From assembly GCA_030765065.1 (NCBI GenBank), contig CM060990.1:6318001-6382000 (forward strand): a stretch of 64,000 bases of DNA, in the 5' to 3' direction. The translations under genes were made by a program, and so were the position numbers. This DNA is from Deroplatys truncata. Lineage: Eukaryota; Arthropoda; Insecta; Mantodea; Mantidae. The notes under the pieces were generated by a model. That model worked only from the letters and a program-made list of their open reading frames with translations, did no database searches and was not told where the DNA came from. Position 1 is the first letter of the stretch, and every line of letters begins with the position of its first letter. This document shows positions 33,986 to 45,690 of the stretch, piece after piece.

Positions 33986-34780
33986 TAGAAAACTTCTACA
34001 CACTCGAGTGATGATATACTCGTCTCGAAGCAAACCGACACAATAAAGATATAAACTCAAAGGTGCGCCTATTTATAAAGGAGGCACCTACCTATACGGT
34101 CGCGTGATTTCAGATCCGGCGCAGTAACGTTTTTTTGGTTTTCCTGTTCGATGTTAACACACACATTTTGTGTATTTCAGGGTTTTAAGAAGATAACTTA
34201 CATATTAAACATCATTTGTTCCCTATTATCCATATATTTTATTGTCTCTACATACTTTCAATGCAATCGTGCAGTGATTTGAGCAAAGAAATGGTGATTA
34301 GGTGTCTAAAACTCCGGTATTTCCTAACATATCAATGCCTTTTCAGCGATATATAACGTGATCGGATATACACATAACTCCGCTTTAAAACCTTTCCACA
34401 AAAAGTGGTTTGTTGTATAACATTCATTTTAGCGTTTATGTATCTATTAACCTCCACCATATGACGTCAGTGCAGCATGCATGGCTTTATCTTACGTTGA
34501 AATTCTTCTCATAACTACCTCTCACACATCCATGCATTAAAAGACTACTACCGCCGCCATCCCCATCATTATGACAATTTACTGTAACCTTATGCATAAA
34601 CGATAACAACTTCAACATAACACACACTACAGCAAAGTTAACATCACCTCTATCACCACAATACTTTAGAAGTAGGTACTTAAAGGTAACGTAGACGATT
34701 TTCTCCCTTTCTTTAATTCAATTCATTCATATCCTCTATTATTTCAAGTTTTCGCCCTTTCTTTATTCTTTCTTTCATTT
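33986..34780. other. Interior of the Polinton-like remnant, no gene recognised
   Basis: AT-rich; only short frames and no domain seen. Confidence 0.5.
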
Positions 34781-35106
34781 TCCATAGAACGTCGTCCTCC
34801 GTGGTGTACTGGTTACCATGCTACCCTCTAGTTCCCGAGGGCGCGGGTTCAAACCCGACGGAGAACGATGGATCTTTTAGGGCGTAAAAATCCTTAGCAT
34901 GGCTTCCTTCGGAAGGGAAGTAAATCCGGTGGTCCTGTGTCGTAGATTTACGGCACGTAAAAGAACCTCAAGCCTGATAAAGATGCCTCTGAGCAAAATA
35001 TCCGGTCTTTCACGCCCAATACAATGGGACGGTAAGCACCGCAGCAGTTAAAGAGCGTCCATAAATTAAACTCAATTTAATTGAATTTTTTAATTCTCCA
35101 TAGAAC
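34781..35106 (+). mobile_element. tRNA-derived SINE with 10-bp target duplication
   Basis: TCCATAGAAC flanks the element at 34781-34790 and 35097-35106. The body (34791-35096, 306 bp) has an A-box-like TGTACTGGTTACC near 34805 and the B box GGGTTCAAACC at 34845-34855. A non-tRNA body with the motif GGCACGTAAAAGAACC follows, then an AT-rich tail. This motif is common in arthropod SINEs, from memory; I do not assign a family name. Probably mobilised by a LINE in trans. Confidence 0.85.
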
Positions 35107-35399
35107 CAGTACACAGTATGAGATTCCGTAGATGATTAACACATAATTGTAGAAAACCATTACAGTTCACTCCAATCCTGTGCACAGCAATTTTTTCTGA
35201 GTTATACCAATTTTAAACTTCTAATATCGAACCAGATATTTTTTTTCAATAAAAGTATTTAGTAATTTAATTCTCCTCAATACCAGCTAACATTTAAGCT
35301 TTATTCAATCCAAGAACAATAGTTATGAAGTTATCTGAAATCGACCCTTCGCGAAATCGATCTTAAACCCTTATACAATTATTGTTATAACGATATTTC

Positions 35400-36159
35400 A
35401 AGACTAGAACATGTTTACTTTTTAATTAAGGTCTTTATCAAAATTACTTCAGGAGTTAAATTTATAAATAAATTCCATCGAATCAGTATTAGAACCATGG
35501 ACAACTTCTAATCTTAATTGTATGCTAAACCAGCTATATTCACTTTACCCAATTAATCTAAGTGGTATGACATAGAGTAGAGGGGAAAATTAAGGAAGTC
35601 ATTCAAAGATAAGGAATCGAGCAAAGGCCATTTCACCTCTAATTGTTTACGGCATTTATAGTAGGTAATAATAGCTACAATCAAAGCTTTGTCGCAACTC
35701 TTTAACAACCTTAATTCCACAGATAATCAATTTTTAAAAATTGGAACTCAAACCCGGGACTTTAAATACCATCACTTAAATTCAGAACAAAGTTGCTAGA
35801 AATTCAACAAAATGTATTTGGCGTTGTTATCTAAATTAGTTCTACAGCTATTAAATTTATAAATAAACTCATTCCAATCAGTATTCGATCCAGTACACTA
35901 GGAAGAAAATTTTTTATAATCTTAATTTTATATGTTAAACACAGTATATTCCTCTAACGACATTAATCTAAGTGGTTTAACCTAGGTACATGAAAGATCG
36001 GCATTCGAACCTAGACCATTTTAACTAATTAGTTGAAGCATTAATTGGAGATAATAGCTACAATCGAAGCGTTGTCACAATTCTTTAGTACTCCAGTTCC
36101 AGATATAATCCATTCTTAAAAACTAAGACTCAAACACGGGACTTTTAGGCACCAGCATA
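35400..36159. repeat. ~393-bp tandem repeat, interrupted by mariner copy 2
   Basis: About 2.7 units: roughly 35400-35780, 35783-36159, and a third partial copy continuing at 38016-38165 on the far side of the mariner insertion. Shared motifs: TTTATAAATAAA, CATTAATCTAAGTGG (AATTAATCTAAGTGG), GATAATAGCTACAATC, and CTCAAAC-CGGGACTTT. Copies are clearly diverged. Spacing of equivalent motifs is 391-396 bp once the mariner is removed. Confidence 0.75.
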
Positions 36160-36161
36160 TA

Positions 36162-38013
36162 CAGAGTGAATCACCTTAAACTTGCACAGCAAATATTTCG
36201 GAAATGGAAAATGCTATTGATGTGCAGTTTTCACAGCACTGATTGGTAGTTAGAGGCTCGTACATTTAGCATATAAACACATTTTAATAATACTGAGAAA
36301 GAGTAGTTTTTGAGCTAACGTACAATTTTTAAATGGAACAATGCCTAGTTACATCAACAGAATAAAGGTAGGGTAAATTAGAATGTCAATGGTGTTTGTT
36401 GCAGGATTCTAGTGCAAGTGGTTTACGAGAAATCGTATTTTGAAAAGCTTCCACCCCGACAATTGTTTGTCCCATTCAACCTGCTTAGTTGCTAGGTACG
36501 ATGTTATGTTTGTTTGCATTGTGCTTTCTGTTCATTGGTTGCATTGCGACTTTCTGGTCAGTTAGTTTGTGACAGTTCAAGCAGGAAGTCGTGATTGGAA
36601 GATGGGATTTTCTAATGCAGAAAAAGCCGAAATGCTCATGGTGTATGGAGAGTGTAGGAAGAATGCATTCGTTCCTGTACGGTGTATGCGGAAACGTATC
36701 CCAATAGACGTCAACCATCTCGGCAATTATTTATCAACCTCTTCAACCAATTACGTGAAAATGGTACTGTAACACCTACAAAACCTAACAGAACAAACAA
36801 GTGACTGGAGAAGAGGCACAAATTAATGTTTTGGCTGCCGTTGCAGTAGATCAGCAAATTAGTTCCCGCACAATCGCTCGTGGAAGTGGCATAAGTCAAG
36901 CAAGTTTACTGCGTATTCTCCATCGACATAGGTTCCATCCTTATCACATCTCTCTCCATCAAGAGCTGCATTGAGACGAGTTTGAGAATCGTGTTAACTT
37001 TTGTATATGGGCATTAAGACATGATACTCCATATTCATCATGTATCTTGTTTAGTGATGAGGCAATATTTACTAATCATGGTCAGGTAAACCGCAGAAAC
37101 ATGCACTATTGATCTGTTGGCTTCGTCAGGTGGAACGACAGCGTCCATGGAGTTTAAACGTGTGGTGTGGGATAGTGAACCATTAGCTTATAGGCCCTTT
37201 GTTCATAAAAGGAACAATGAACTCGCACAAGTATCGCAGCTTCCTGACAGACCATCTGCCACAGATGCTAGAAGGCGTTCCTTTGAAGACTAGGAGGAAC
37301 CTGTGGTACCAACATGATGGCTGTGCAGTCCATAGTGCACGAACTACTACAGCTTGTCTTAACGGATTGTTTCCAAATCGTTTGATTGGACGAAGAGGAC
37401 CTGTACCTTGGCCGGCCCGTTCACCGGGTCTGACCCCTTTAGACTATCTTCTGTGGGGAACGCTGAAAGACACTGTCTACAAGGATGTACCTACTACACC
37501 AGACGATATAAAACAACGCGTTACTGCTGCCTGCTCTGAAAGTTCCGCTGAAGTGCTAGAACGTGTGCTGCATGGAAGCGTGTATTGAAGCTGCCGATGG
37601 TAATTTTGAATACAACCTTTGAAGGGCTGTTCCCTTTACTTGAGAGAATCCACAGAAGTATTGTAATTCCCTTTTGTTTTTCTTTAGTTTGTGCTACCAC
37701 ATGTTGTACAAGTGTCGGTGCGTAAAGTTTCAATATAAGATTTCCCGTATACCACTTGCACTAGAATCTTGCAACAAACGCCACTGAAATTGTAATTTAC
37801 CCTACCTTTATTGTGTTGGTGTAACTAGGCATTGTTCCAGTTAAAGAATTGTATGTTCGTTCAAAAAAATACACTTTCTTAGTATTATTAAAATCTGTTT
37901 ATAGGCTAAATGTACGAGCTCCTGACTACCAATCAATGCTGTGAAAACGGCATATCAATAGCACTTTCGATTTCCGAAATATTTGCGGTGCAAGTTTTAG
38001 GTGATGCATCCTG
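36162..38013 (+). mobile_element. Mariner-like element with long inverted repeats, copy 2 (dead)
   Basis: Starts CAGAGTGAATCACC after TA (36160-36161) and ends GGTGATGCATCCTG before TA (38014-38015). Same family as 26680-28564, with long terminal inverted repeats carrying the same AAATATTTCGGAAATGG motif. It is 1852 bp. The flanks rejoin cleanly into the ~393-bp repeat, which confirms the ends. Confidence 0.9.
36602..37588 (+). pseudogene. Broken mariner-like transposase, copy 2
   Basis: The ATG at 36602 opens MGFSNAEKAEMLMVYGECR, then a frameshift near 36665 leaves the DUF4817-like region out of frame. A second break occurs near 37080-37120, where the HGQVN region is shortened. From 37199 the C-terminal third is open (129 codons) with YQHDGCAVH (second catalytic Asp) and WPARSPGLTPLDYLLWG. 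In the last motif the expected third Asp is Gly. FSDEAIF (first Asp) is preserved at about 37050. About 36 residues separate the second and third catalytic positions. Inactive both by frame and by active-site loss. Confidence 0.85.
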
Positions 38014-38165
38014 TATATTCAGCACAAATTGAGTAATGCTATAAATCCGACAAAATGTATTCGACATCTTTATCTAAATCAGTTCAACATATATTAAATG
38101 TATGAAGAAATTCCAATGAATCAATGGGTTGATGTTCTTATAAGATATGTACTGTATATAACATC

Positions 38166-38765
38166 CTATTGGATAAAGGGTCCTCATAACTTAAATAATG
38201 TCTTGATATATCTGACGATTTCGTCTTTTCATAGTGTCTGATGCCTGTAACATCCTACTGCATGATTGATCATAAACATGATTCTTTAGGATAAGGATTT
38301 TCTTAGAAATATTATATGACATGGCTTCTCGAGGAAATGTTGGGAGGGGAAGGCAGACAGATGAAAACATGTTCACAACTCCTACTCCGATGGTCGTGTG
38401 GAGCGGATAGCTGGTGTCCACTATCTCCGGACTTGCGAGTAACAGACGCTTCATTTGAGAATGGAGGTCCAAAGATGGTAGGTATACGTCTTTAAGCTAG
38501 CAAAAGCATTTAAACATGTTCGCGCTTTACGCATTTTTAAATATCCATTAATCTTGCCGTGTTTTCATGTACTGATTTTCATTTAATCTATGGCGTGTAA
38601 TGTTTTATACGACTGAATTGTATACAGTATCCTATTGAATATCCTTGCATTATTTTCACATGCTATTTTAGTTTTTTAAAGACTTTTAATGTGTGATTAT
38701 TTAATTTATTATTTGAATATCCTTTTGTAACAGGTCATCAGAGAGCACGCAATAGTTTGTTAGCT
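38166..38765. other. AT-rich interior of the Polinton-like remnant
   Basis: One 93-codon minus-strand frame (38191-38472) with no domain I recognise; otherwise nothing. Confidence 0.45.
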
Positions 38766-39464
38766 AAGGAATGTTTAAAGGGTAAAATTATTTGTGTAAT
38801 TTTTAATTGTAGTGTCAATCATTCGGAATAATTATAAAGCATTTCTACAACCTAATCGGATTGAAATTATGAAGTTTTATATCTGCTTGTTACAAAGAGA
38901 GATCTATGCGCTCTGATATTAATTCATCATTTATACATTCTTTTTACAGCTTGGCAACCAGAAGAGAAATTCCTATTGTTATTTTATATATTAATAACTA
39001 GCGATTGTATCGTTGTGGAACAGTAGCTATTAAATATATTTCTTGAAAATTAATGTCACCAATTAATATGATGTTGTATTCTTTGCTATGCAAATGAGTA
39101 GCCATCTTGAATATACAAAAATCCGATCAACACTGTGCAGCTGTAGAAACAAAAGGTACTGAAGTCGATAATTTAAACAATTATTTTAATCAATCAAGGA
39201 CACACGTCTCTTTTCACTGGCGATAATCTTCAAAGACCGACAGCCACACTCGATAGAAACAATCTATTAACATATCGGAAGGGGGTAATGATAGAATGAA
39301 TCTGACATCAATGGATTCAGAGGAATAAAATAATTGAAATTGGCACCCATATTGTACCACAGGTCAGTTATTAAGCGTGTTGATTAACAATTTCATTATG
39401 TCAATCGATCTAGGGCACACGACCTTCAATTAATAGAGGGATGAAGGCCTCTAACACTTAAGAG
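38766..39464 (-). repeat. Right terminal inverted repeat, inner part
   Basis: Reverse-complement match to 31140-31860 of the left repeat. It ends where the LINE begins; ACTTAAGAG at 39456-39464 is the LINE target duplication. Confidence 0.85.
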
Positions 39465-39926
39465 GCGGCGCCCCAGGGGCCTGCAACTGCGGGAACGGTT
39501 TTGGCGCACTCGGGGTTCCGAGCCACCCTGACTTCCTCGGTGTGGGCTGCTCTTTGTGGTGAGGAAATAAGTCAAAACGCCCACTCACGTGTCAGCCGTG
39601 CGTTGAAACCCGTGTCGGTGGAAAGGAATATCCTGGTTGGTTGAGGAATGCGTGTCTGAGCCTGGTTTGTTCTGTCTACAATTTTCGGGGAGGATGCGCA
39701 TTCCCAATACTCCGCTTTGGTTTCTCCTTCACCTAAACGGGCGGCTAGGGACTAACGCACCCCTAGTCAATTGGCCAGGACTGGGTGTTTAACCGAACTC
39801 CAGGGTGAGTGGCACGGCGCGCCCGCTATATGGCCCGTGTAGCCCTGTCATCCCATTGGGATGACCCCTTGTTGGGCTCCGTGGTGGGTGGGAAGCACTG
39901 GGGGATGAAATTTATATAATTGTTTC
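39465..39926 (+). promoter_or_regulatory. LINE 5' untranslated region
   Basis: About 460 bp, GC-rich, starting GCGGCGCCCCAGGGGCC directly at the target duplication. The element is therefore not 5'-truncated, and an internal promoter would be expected here by family habit. No specific promoter motif was identified. Confidence 0.5.
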
Positions 39927-41204
39927 ATGGAAAACCTAAATCCTAAACGAAGACATGTTCAAGATGATAAAGAGGTACATGCAGTGAAATCCGCACGTTA
40001 CCTGTTAATTACCCGGTTGGAAGAGGCTCAGTCCTTTCTGAAGGTGAACCTGTTTGTAATTCAGTCGGGTCTTGATAAAATAGCCGGTCCTGTTAAATCC
40101 TGTACGCGCCTTAGAACAGGTTCCCTCTTTGTTGAGACATACACTGCCGCACAGTTTGAAAAGCTGTTAAAGGCCAAACTCCTCCACGGATATCTTATCC
40201 ATGCCGAGAAGCACCGCACCCTAAACTCCTCAAAGGGTGTCATTACCACCCACTTGTTGGATGAATGCCAGAAGAAGAGATCCAAGGTTATCTGTCGGAC
40301 CAAGGTGTGAACTCTGTTTATCGTGTGCGCGGAAAGCGTGATGGTGTCCAGAGGCCTACACGTACGCTTTTCCTCACATTTGATCTGCTCGAACTCCCTC
40401 AAAAAATTAAAGCAGGCTATGAAGTATTTACCGTTCGGCTGTATATTCCACGCTCTATGCGTTACTTTCAGTGTCACCGCTATGGCCACACTAAATTTTC
40501 TTGTAAGCATTCCATTCCAGTTTGTGTCAACTATAGTAAGGATGCCCACGATGGAGCTTGTCCATCTGCCCCTTGCTGTGTGAACTGCCACGGTGCTCAT
40601 CCGGCGTCTTTCCGCGACTGTCCTTGTTTTTTGGACGAGAAGCCATTCAGGAGCTGCGAGTGAAAGAGCGCTTAGCTTTCGCTGAAGCCCGCAAACGTCA
40701 TCTTGCTCGACAGCCTTCTATCCTGAAGTTTGGCAACTTTAGATCCGTGGTTTCCCACCAGGTACCAAAGCGGGATATGGGTATTCAAAATTCCCCTATA
40801 GCCTCCATAGCAGTCGCTCCTTCTAGCATTACAGTACCATCGTCCAATTTGGCCAGCTCCATGACCATTCGTGTTACTACGGAAGCCCGGAAATTCAATA
40901 CAGCCAAATCGCACTGATTTTCTTAAAGACCCTCAAGCCTCTACCAATGAACGCTCTGCATTCAAAGCAAGTTCTCCCTCGCCTCCTAAGCGATCACGCT
41001 CCCAGGATGCTAGAGGGCGTAGTCGGATTCAGCGGGGTTCTCCACCTGTGTCAACAGGCAATCGTTCTGCAGCACTCTGCCTCATGTGAAACTGAGTCTC
41101 TTCCTTCCCAGAAGTCAATGGGACAAGAGTCCACTACTTCTCAAAGCCCTAGTCTCACGCGCAACCAGAAGGGTAAGCTGAGGCGAACACCTGCGGCGAA
41201 ATGA
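39927..41204 (+). pseudogene. LINE ORF1 (Gag-like, CCHC zinc knuckles), frameshifted
   Basis: Opens MENLNPKRRHVQDDKE. The first 110 or so codons form a globular region; the frame then breaks near 40268, where HLLDEC continues one frame over as PEEEIQGYLSDQG. Zinc-knuckle motifs follow: CHRYGHTKFSC (about 40471-40503) and CVNCHGAHPASFRDC (about 40578-40622). A second frameshift near 40640, then a basic region (AFAEARKRHLARQ) and a Ser/Pro/Arg-rich tail over two more frames end at TGA 41202-41204. ORF1 of this group binds element RNA. The stop overlaps the ORF2 start in ATGA, an arrangement that suggests coupled translation in the intact ancestor. Confidence 0.85.
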
Positions 41205-44200
41205 TCTTTATAATCAACCTATCACATTTAACTCCGGCTGTCCATTCTCCATTGGTATACACGCGGTATATGCGCTCATACGGCCGAGCTACAGTTGTTA
41301 ACCAGATTGCTTTCTCCCAGCGTTTTGTGTTTACAGGAGACTAAACTTCGATGCAAGACAAGTTTTTCATATTCTGGTTTTATTCCGGTGCGCCTTGACC
41401 TACCACCGGAACCTGGTAGTCCTGCACATGGGGTGTCATGCTCATTATTCCTGACATTTTTTTCCAGCCTCTGGTACTTACCACTACCCTGCAAGCTGTT
41501 GCTGTTACCTTGATTTTACCTGGCTTTTCTTTTACCCTTTGTTCCGTATATCTACCGCCTTGTTCTCCTTTCGCTATTACGGAATTTGCAGATCTAGTAT
41601 CCCAGCTCCCAGCGCCTTACCTTATGCTGGGAGACTTTAATGCGCACCACCCTCTTTGGGGTTCACCTCGGGCTTGCGCAAAGGGGAACCATCTTGCTGA
41701 ATTTTTCATACAGACCAACCTTTCTCTTCTCAACACAGGTGAAGCTACTTTCGTTTCCGATTCTACCGGCACTTTCTCTCATCTGGACTTATGTTTGCTC
41801 AGCACAGCTCGCACATCGTTTTCAGTGGTCGTCTCTGATACCTTTTCTAGCGATCATTTTCCTTGCCTGTCAGCTTGCTTTCACACACGGTCCTATCGGC
41901 ACGTGTACCCACTTGGCAAATTCACAGAGCGAACTGGATTATTTATTCCAGCTTAGCTGTTTTATACGACCGCCCGTTCTCCGATGTTGACCGGATAGTG
42001 GATCACTTTACTTCGGTCGTTCTTTCCGCTGCCGAACGTGCTATCCCTCGTTCGTCTTCCCAACCGAAGCGTTTACCGGTCCCCTGGTGGACCGACGAAT
42101 GTCGCGCGGCAGTCCGTGTGCAGAGGGCTGCCCTTCGGGTGTTTCGCCGCCACCCTACGTTTGATTATTTGGTAACTTTCAAGCACATGCGCGCCAGGGC
42201 CCGCAGAATTATACAGGTAAGTAAGAGGACATCCTCGATCCATTTTGTGGAGTCTTTTAATCACTCCACTCCATCTGTCGTTTGGGACAAGCTTCGTCGT
42301 GTGGCTAGCAAAGTGTCACCGCTCACAATTCTTGGTCTTAGGATTAATAATACCACCATCGTTTATTCTAGAGCGGTTGCTGACACGCTGGGCGCTGCTT
42401 TTACCGGAGCTACCGGCTCATCTCATTAACACCGGAATTTTTGTCCATACAGAACCGGGTTGAATCCCACGAACTCTTTTTCCTCTTCTAACCGCGAGTG
42501 TTATACCCTTTTCACCATGTCGGAGCTAGCTCATCCAGGCCCTCAGCTCCTGGGCCGGATGGTGTTCACCTATTAATACTGCAGCACCTTTCTTCGGGTG
42601 GTAAAAGTTTTCTCTTGCAGGTCCATAACCGCATCTGGCGAACCGCTACATTCCCGTCAGCTTGGCATCAGACCGCCATCGTCATAATTTTAAAACCTGG
42701 CAAAGATCACCATCTACCCTCCAGTTATCAGCCCATCTTTCTCGCCAGTTGCATATGCAAGGTGATGGAGCGCATGATCCACGGGCACTTGACATGGTGG
42801 CTTGAATCTCAAGATTTGCTGTATAACGTCCAATGTGGTTTTCGTCGCTTCCGCTCAACGGTCGACCACCGGGTCTCGTTATCTACACACATCATGGACG
42901 CTTTTCTACAGAAAAGTCACACGGTCGCTGTCTTCTTTGACCCCGAGAAAGCGTATGACACTTGCTGGAGGTAGGGTATTCTTCGTACTCTCCATAATTG
43001 GGGCATTTGTGGTCGTCTGCCCCTTTTTATTCGGGAGTTCATAAAGGATAGAGTCTTTGGCGTACGCGTGGGTTCGGTTTTATCCCGTGTTTTTACTCAA
43101 GAGAACGGAGTACCGCAGGGTCCGTCCTCAGCGTCACACTATTTGCTATTGCAATCAATCCTATTGTCAATTGCGTTTCACCTATGTTTCGTCTTCATTG
43201 TTCGTGGATGATTTCACTATTTATTGCAGTTCTCGGCGCACTTGTCTCTTAGAACGCCGCCTCCAACTGTGTCTTGACCGTCTCTTCACTTGGAGTGTTC
43301 TCTGCCGGGAAAAGTCTGCGTTAAGTTCTGGCGCCGTACAGCGTTTCTTTCGCCTTCTCTACGTCTCGGTCCAGATGGTCTTCCTTTCGCAAAAGAGCCG
43401 AAAATTTTGGGATTGATTTTTGACAGGAAGCTTACCTGGTGTTCCCAAATCTCATATATGAAGGTATGGTGTGAACGTTCTCTGAAGTTTTACATGTTTT
43501 AAGTGGCACTTCATGGGGAGCTGATCGTACTGTTCTTCTAAGATTGTATCGCTCTCTAGTCCGTTCAAAACTTGATTAAGGCTGCATTGTTTATTCCTCT
43601 GCTCCACCATCGATATTGAATCGCTTCAGTCCTATACATCACCGTGGTATCCGGTTGAGTATTGGCGCTTTTCATAAGAGCCCAGTCATCAGCCTGAGTG
43701 CGGAAGCTGCTGTGCCCCACTATCTTATCGCCGTGATGTTGTTCTTTGACGTTTCGCCTACAGACTCTCTAGTCCGCGTGGACATCCGTCTTTTACTCAG
43801 TTTTTTAACGATTCCTTGGACCGTCAGTACTCGTCGAACTCCCTGGCCTTACGTCCTCCTGGTGTTCGTTTTCGCTTACTCCTTCGGCTGCTGGACGTCA
43901 CCTTACCGGCAACATTTCCGATAGGGGAAACAGGTTCCCCCCCCCCCCATGGCTCAAACCCGACGCCGTCAATCTGGAGTTGTTCTCCCTGCCGAAACGA
44001 CGACGCCAGCATCTGTTATTTGCTCGGCCTTTTTAGAAATTAAAGAGCAGTTTGAATGCTGTGATTTTATCTCCACTGATGGTTCTAACGACGCTCGGGG
44101 AATAGAATGCGCTTTTATCCATGGTCGCCAGTTTTACATTTCGGCTTTTAACGCAGTGTTATAATTTTACAGCCGAGCTGTTTGGCATTTACCAGGCTCT

Positions 44201-44806
44201 TTTATACATCCAGCGGCATACTTTGCAGGAGTGGGTTATCTGCTCAGATTCACGGAGTGCCCTTCAGAGCATCAGGTCGCTGTACAGTTACCACCGTCTC
44301 GTACAGCATGTCCAGGTTTACCTACACGGTAATGAGGCCGCCGATGATGCTGCTGCAGAGGCAGCCCTTTTATCTCCCGGGTGTTTTGTCTTGTGTACCT
44401 TCCGATGACTTTAGCTCATTTTTAAGCGGATTTATACTTTCACGCTGGAGGGCTGCATGGACTAGTCTTCAGGGCAACAAACTTCGGGAGGTAAAGCCCC
44501 TCCCGGTCACCTGGAGTACTTCCTCGTGTGCCTCTCTGCGAGGAAGTCATTTAAGCCAGATTGCGCATCGGGCACTGCCGTTTTAGTCATGGTCACCTTT
44601 TATCTTCGGGGCCTGCCCCGTTATGTGCTCATTGTACTGAGCCGCTCTCGGTGCAACATGTTTTACTTCAGTGCCAGTTTTTAGCTCAGTTACGTGCGTC
44701 TTTGGGCTTGCCAGCAACACTGTCCGGGGTGGTGGCACACGCTCCCAGTGCTGCGGATCGTGTATTGCATTGTATTCGTCATAGCGGTATGGGCGGCCGG
44801 GTTTGA
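41201..44806 (+). pseudogene. LINE ORF2: endonuclease - reverse transcriptase - RNase H, frameshifted
   Basis: Domain order with visible residues. Apurinic-type endonuclease: TRGICAHTAELQ, CLQETKL (41326-41346), LGDFNAHH (41627-41650) and SSDHFPCL (41846-41869). Reverse transcriptase: SAPGPDGVH, ILKPGKD, CGFRR-RSTVDH, VFFDPEKAYDT, ENGVPQG and FVDD (43201-43212, the catalytic pair). RNase H: STDGSN (Asp at 44078), AELFGI, SDSRSAL and GNEAADD. The end has a Cys/His-rich region (CAHCTEPLSVQHVLLQC). The RT frame stops at TAG 42972-42974, and there are at least eight frameshifts, including one near a run of C at 43934-43946. The catalytic residues are mostly preserved although the frame is wrecked. 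Confidence 0.9.
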
Positions 44807-45040
44807 TGACCTAGTGTTATCCTTCTGTTTTATTTGTTGGGTATTGCCGCTGCTGTATTTTGCCTTTTATGTATTTGCATTGTGGTTTTTACCCCTATTT
44901 GCTCTATATTTCGCAGCTGCTGGCAGTATTTTATTGAAGTTTTAATTGTTTCGTTTTAAGCTGCGGGGTTCTTACCTGTATTCTCGCTTCTTGCTTTAGC
45001 GTTGCCTTGGCGCTAATGACCACAGCAGGCATGCGCCCTA

Positions 45041-45086
45041 AAACCTTACTACTACTACTACCACCACCACCACCACTACTACTACT
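45041..45086 (+). repeat. LINE 3' terminal TAC/CAC triplet tail
   Basis: Triplets TACTACTACTACTAC followed by CACCACCACCAC and TAC again, directly before the 3' target duplication. Short 3'-terminal tandem repeats replace a poly(A) tail in I-type LINEs. Confidence 0.75.
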
Positions 45087-45094
45087 ACTTAGAG

Positions 45095-45509
45095 TCGGGA
45101 TATTCTTTTGTCGGCGGCGTAGTTGTTTGAAGTCGATGATGCACGATAATTGGATACGTGTCTGATCGTTATCAAATGGGTTAGATCCCCTGTCAACCCT
45201 TGTCAATCAACTTGATAGCTAACAAGTACTTAGAGACCTCGTCTTCTTTTGTCGATAAATGCCGTCATAGGGAGTGGGGTAACAAAACACTTGTTTACAC
45301 GTTTAATTCAATTATACGGACAGTTGTTAATCCCTCATTAATATGCATAATGCGTCCAAAGCCCTTACATTTTCTCTACTCCGTACCCCTACCCCTCCAC
45401 CGCCAATGAACGCTAATTGTTTCTAGAACCACCCTCGAACACCTTCAACCCCTATCCTCCCCAATATGTCTTACGTATCACTTCACCCTTGCCTAGTTCT
45501 GTCCATGCT
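45095..45509 (-). repeat. Right terminal inverted repeat, outer part
   Basis: Reverse-complement match to 30718-31140 of the left repeat, displaced by the LINE. It ends in CTGTCCATGCT. Confidence 0.85.
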
Positions 45510-45690
45510 CACCTACTACTGCAGCATATATTCTTAATGGCATTTGTATAGCACTTCGTATAGCTTAGATTCCTCATTTTAACATCCTCGTATAAAATAG
45601 CAATATTTAGTAAAAGAAATAAGAATACTGGTTAGGGTCGAAATTATTCAAGGCTTTGAAAATCGAGGCACTAAACATTATGTATTTAGT
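45510..45690. other. Short AT-rich spacer
   Basis: Flank of the Polinton-like element; nothing recognised. Confidence 0.5.

Larger units (their letters stand above)
39465..45086 (+). mobile_element. I/Jockey-type LINE, near full length, inserted in the Polinton right TIR
   Basis: A 5.6-kb non-LTR retrotransposon with a GC-rich 5' untranslated region, ORF1 (nucleic-acid-binding), ORF2 (endonuclease, reverse transcriptase, RNase H) and a 3' end of TAC/CAC triplets. ACTTAAGAG before it (39456-39464) and ACTTAGAG after it (45087-45094) are the target duplication with one indel. The left Polinton repeat provides the matching unoccupied site. The presence of RNase H and of a triplet tail fits the I group better than Jockey proper. 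Many frameshifts and stops: a dead copy. Confidence 0.92.
30718..45509. mobile_element. Polinton/Maverick remnant carrying nested insertions
   Basis: Inverted terminal repeats of about 1.1 kb lie at 30718-31860 and, reversed, at 38766-39464 joined to 45095-45509. The outer ends start with AG (AGTATGGACAG and AGCATGGACAG), as Polintons do. Inside, the minus strand at 32540-33985 encodes remains of a protein-primed type DNA polymerase B N-terminal region. The arms look about 80-85% alike, so the element is old. Removing the LINE (5.6 kb), a mariner (1.85 kb) and a SINE (0.3 kb) leaves about 7 kb; family members are usually 15-20 kb, so most genes (integrase, ATPase, capsid proteins) are gone. 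The expected 6-bp target duplication was not found. A different long-TIR transposon is the alternative. Confidence 0.72.

Noticed and set aside
34801-34865. Functional tRNA gene
   Set aside because: A and B boxes are present, but there is no matching acceptor stem, and the sequence continues into a SINE body with a target duplication.
40061-40600. 179-codon minus-strand frame
   Set aside because: Antisense of LINE ORF1; codons follow the sense protein with its zinc knuckles.
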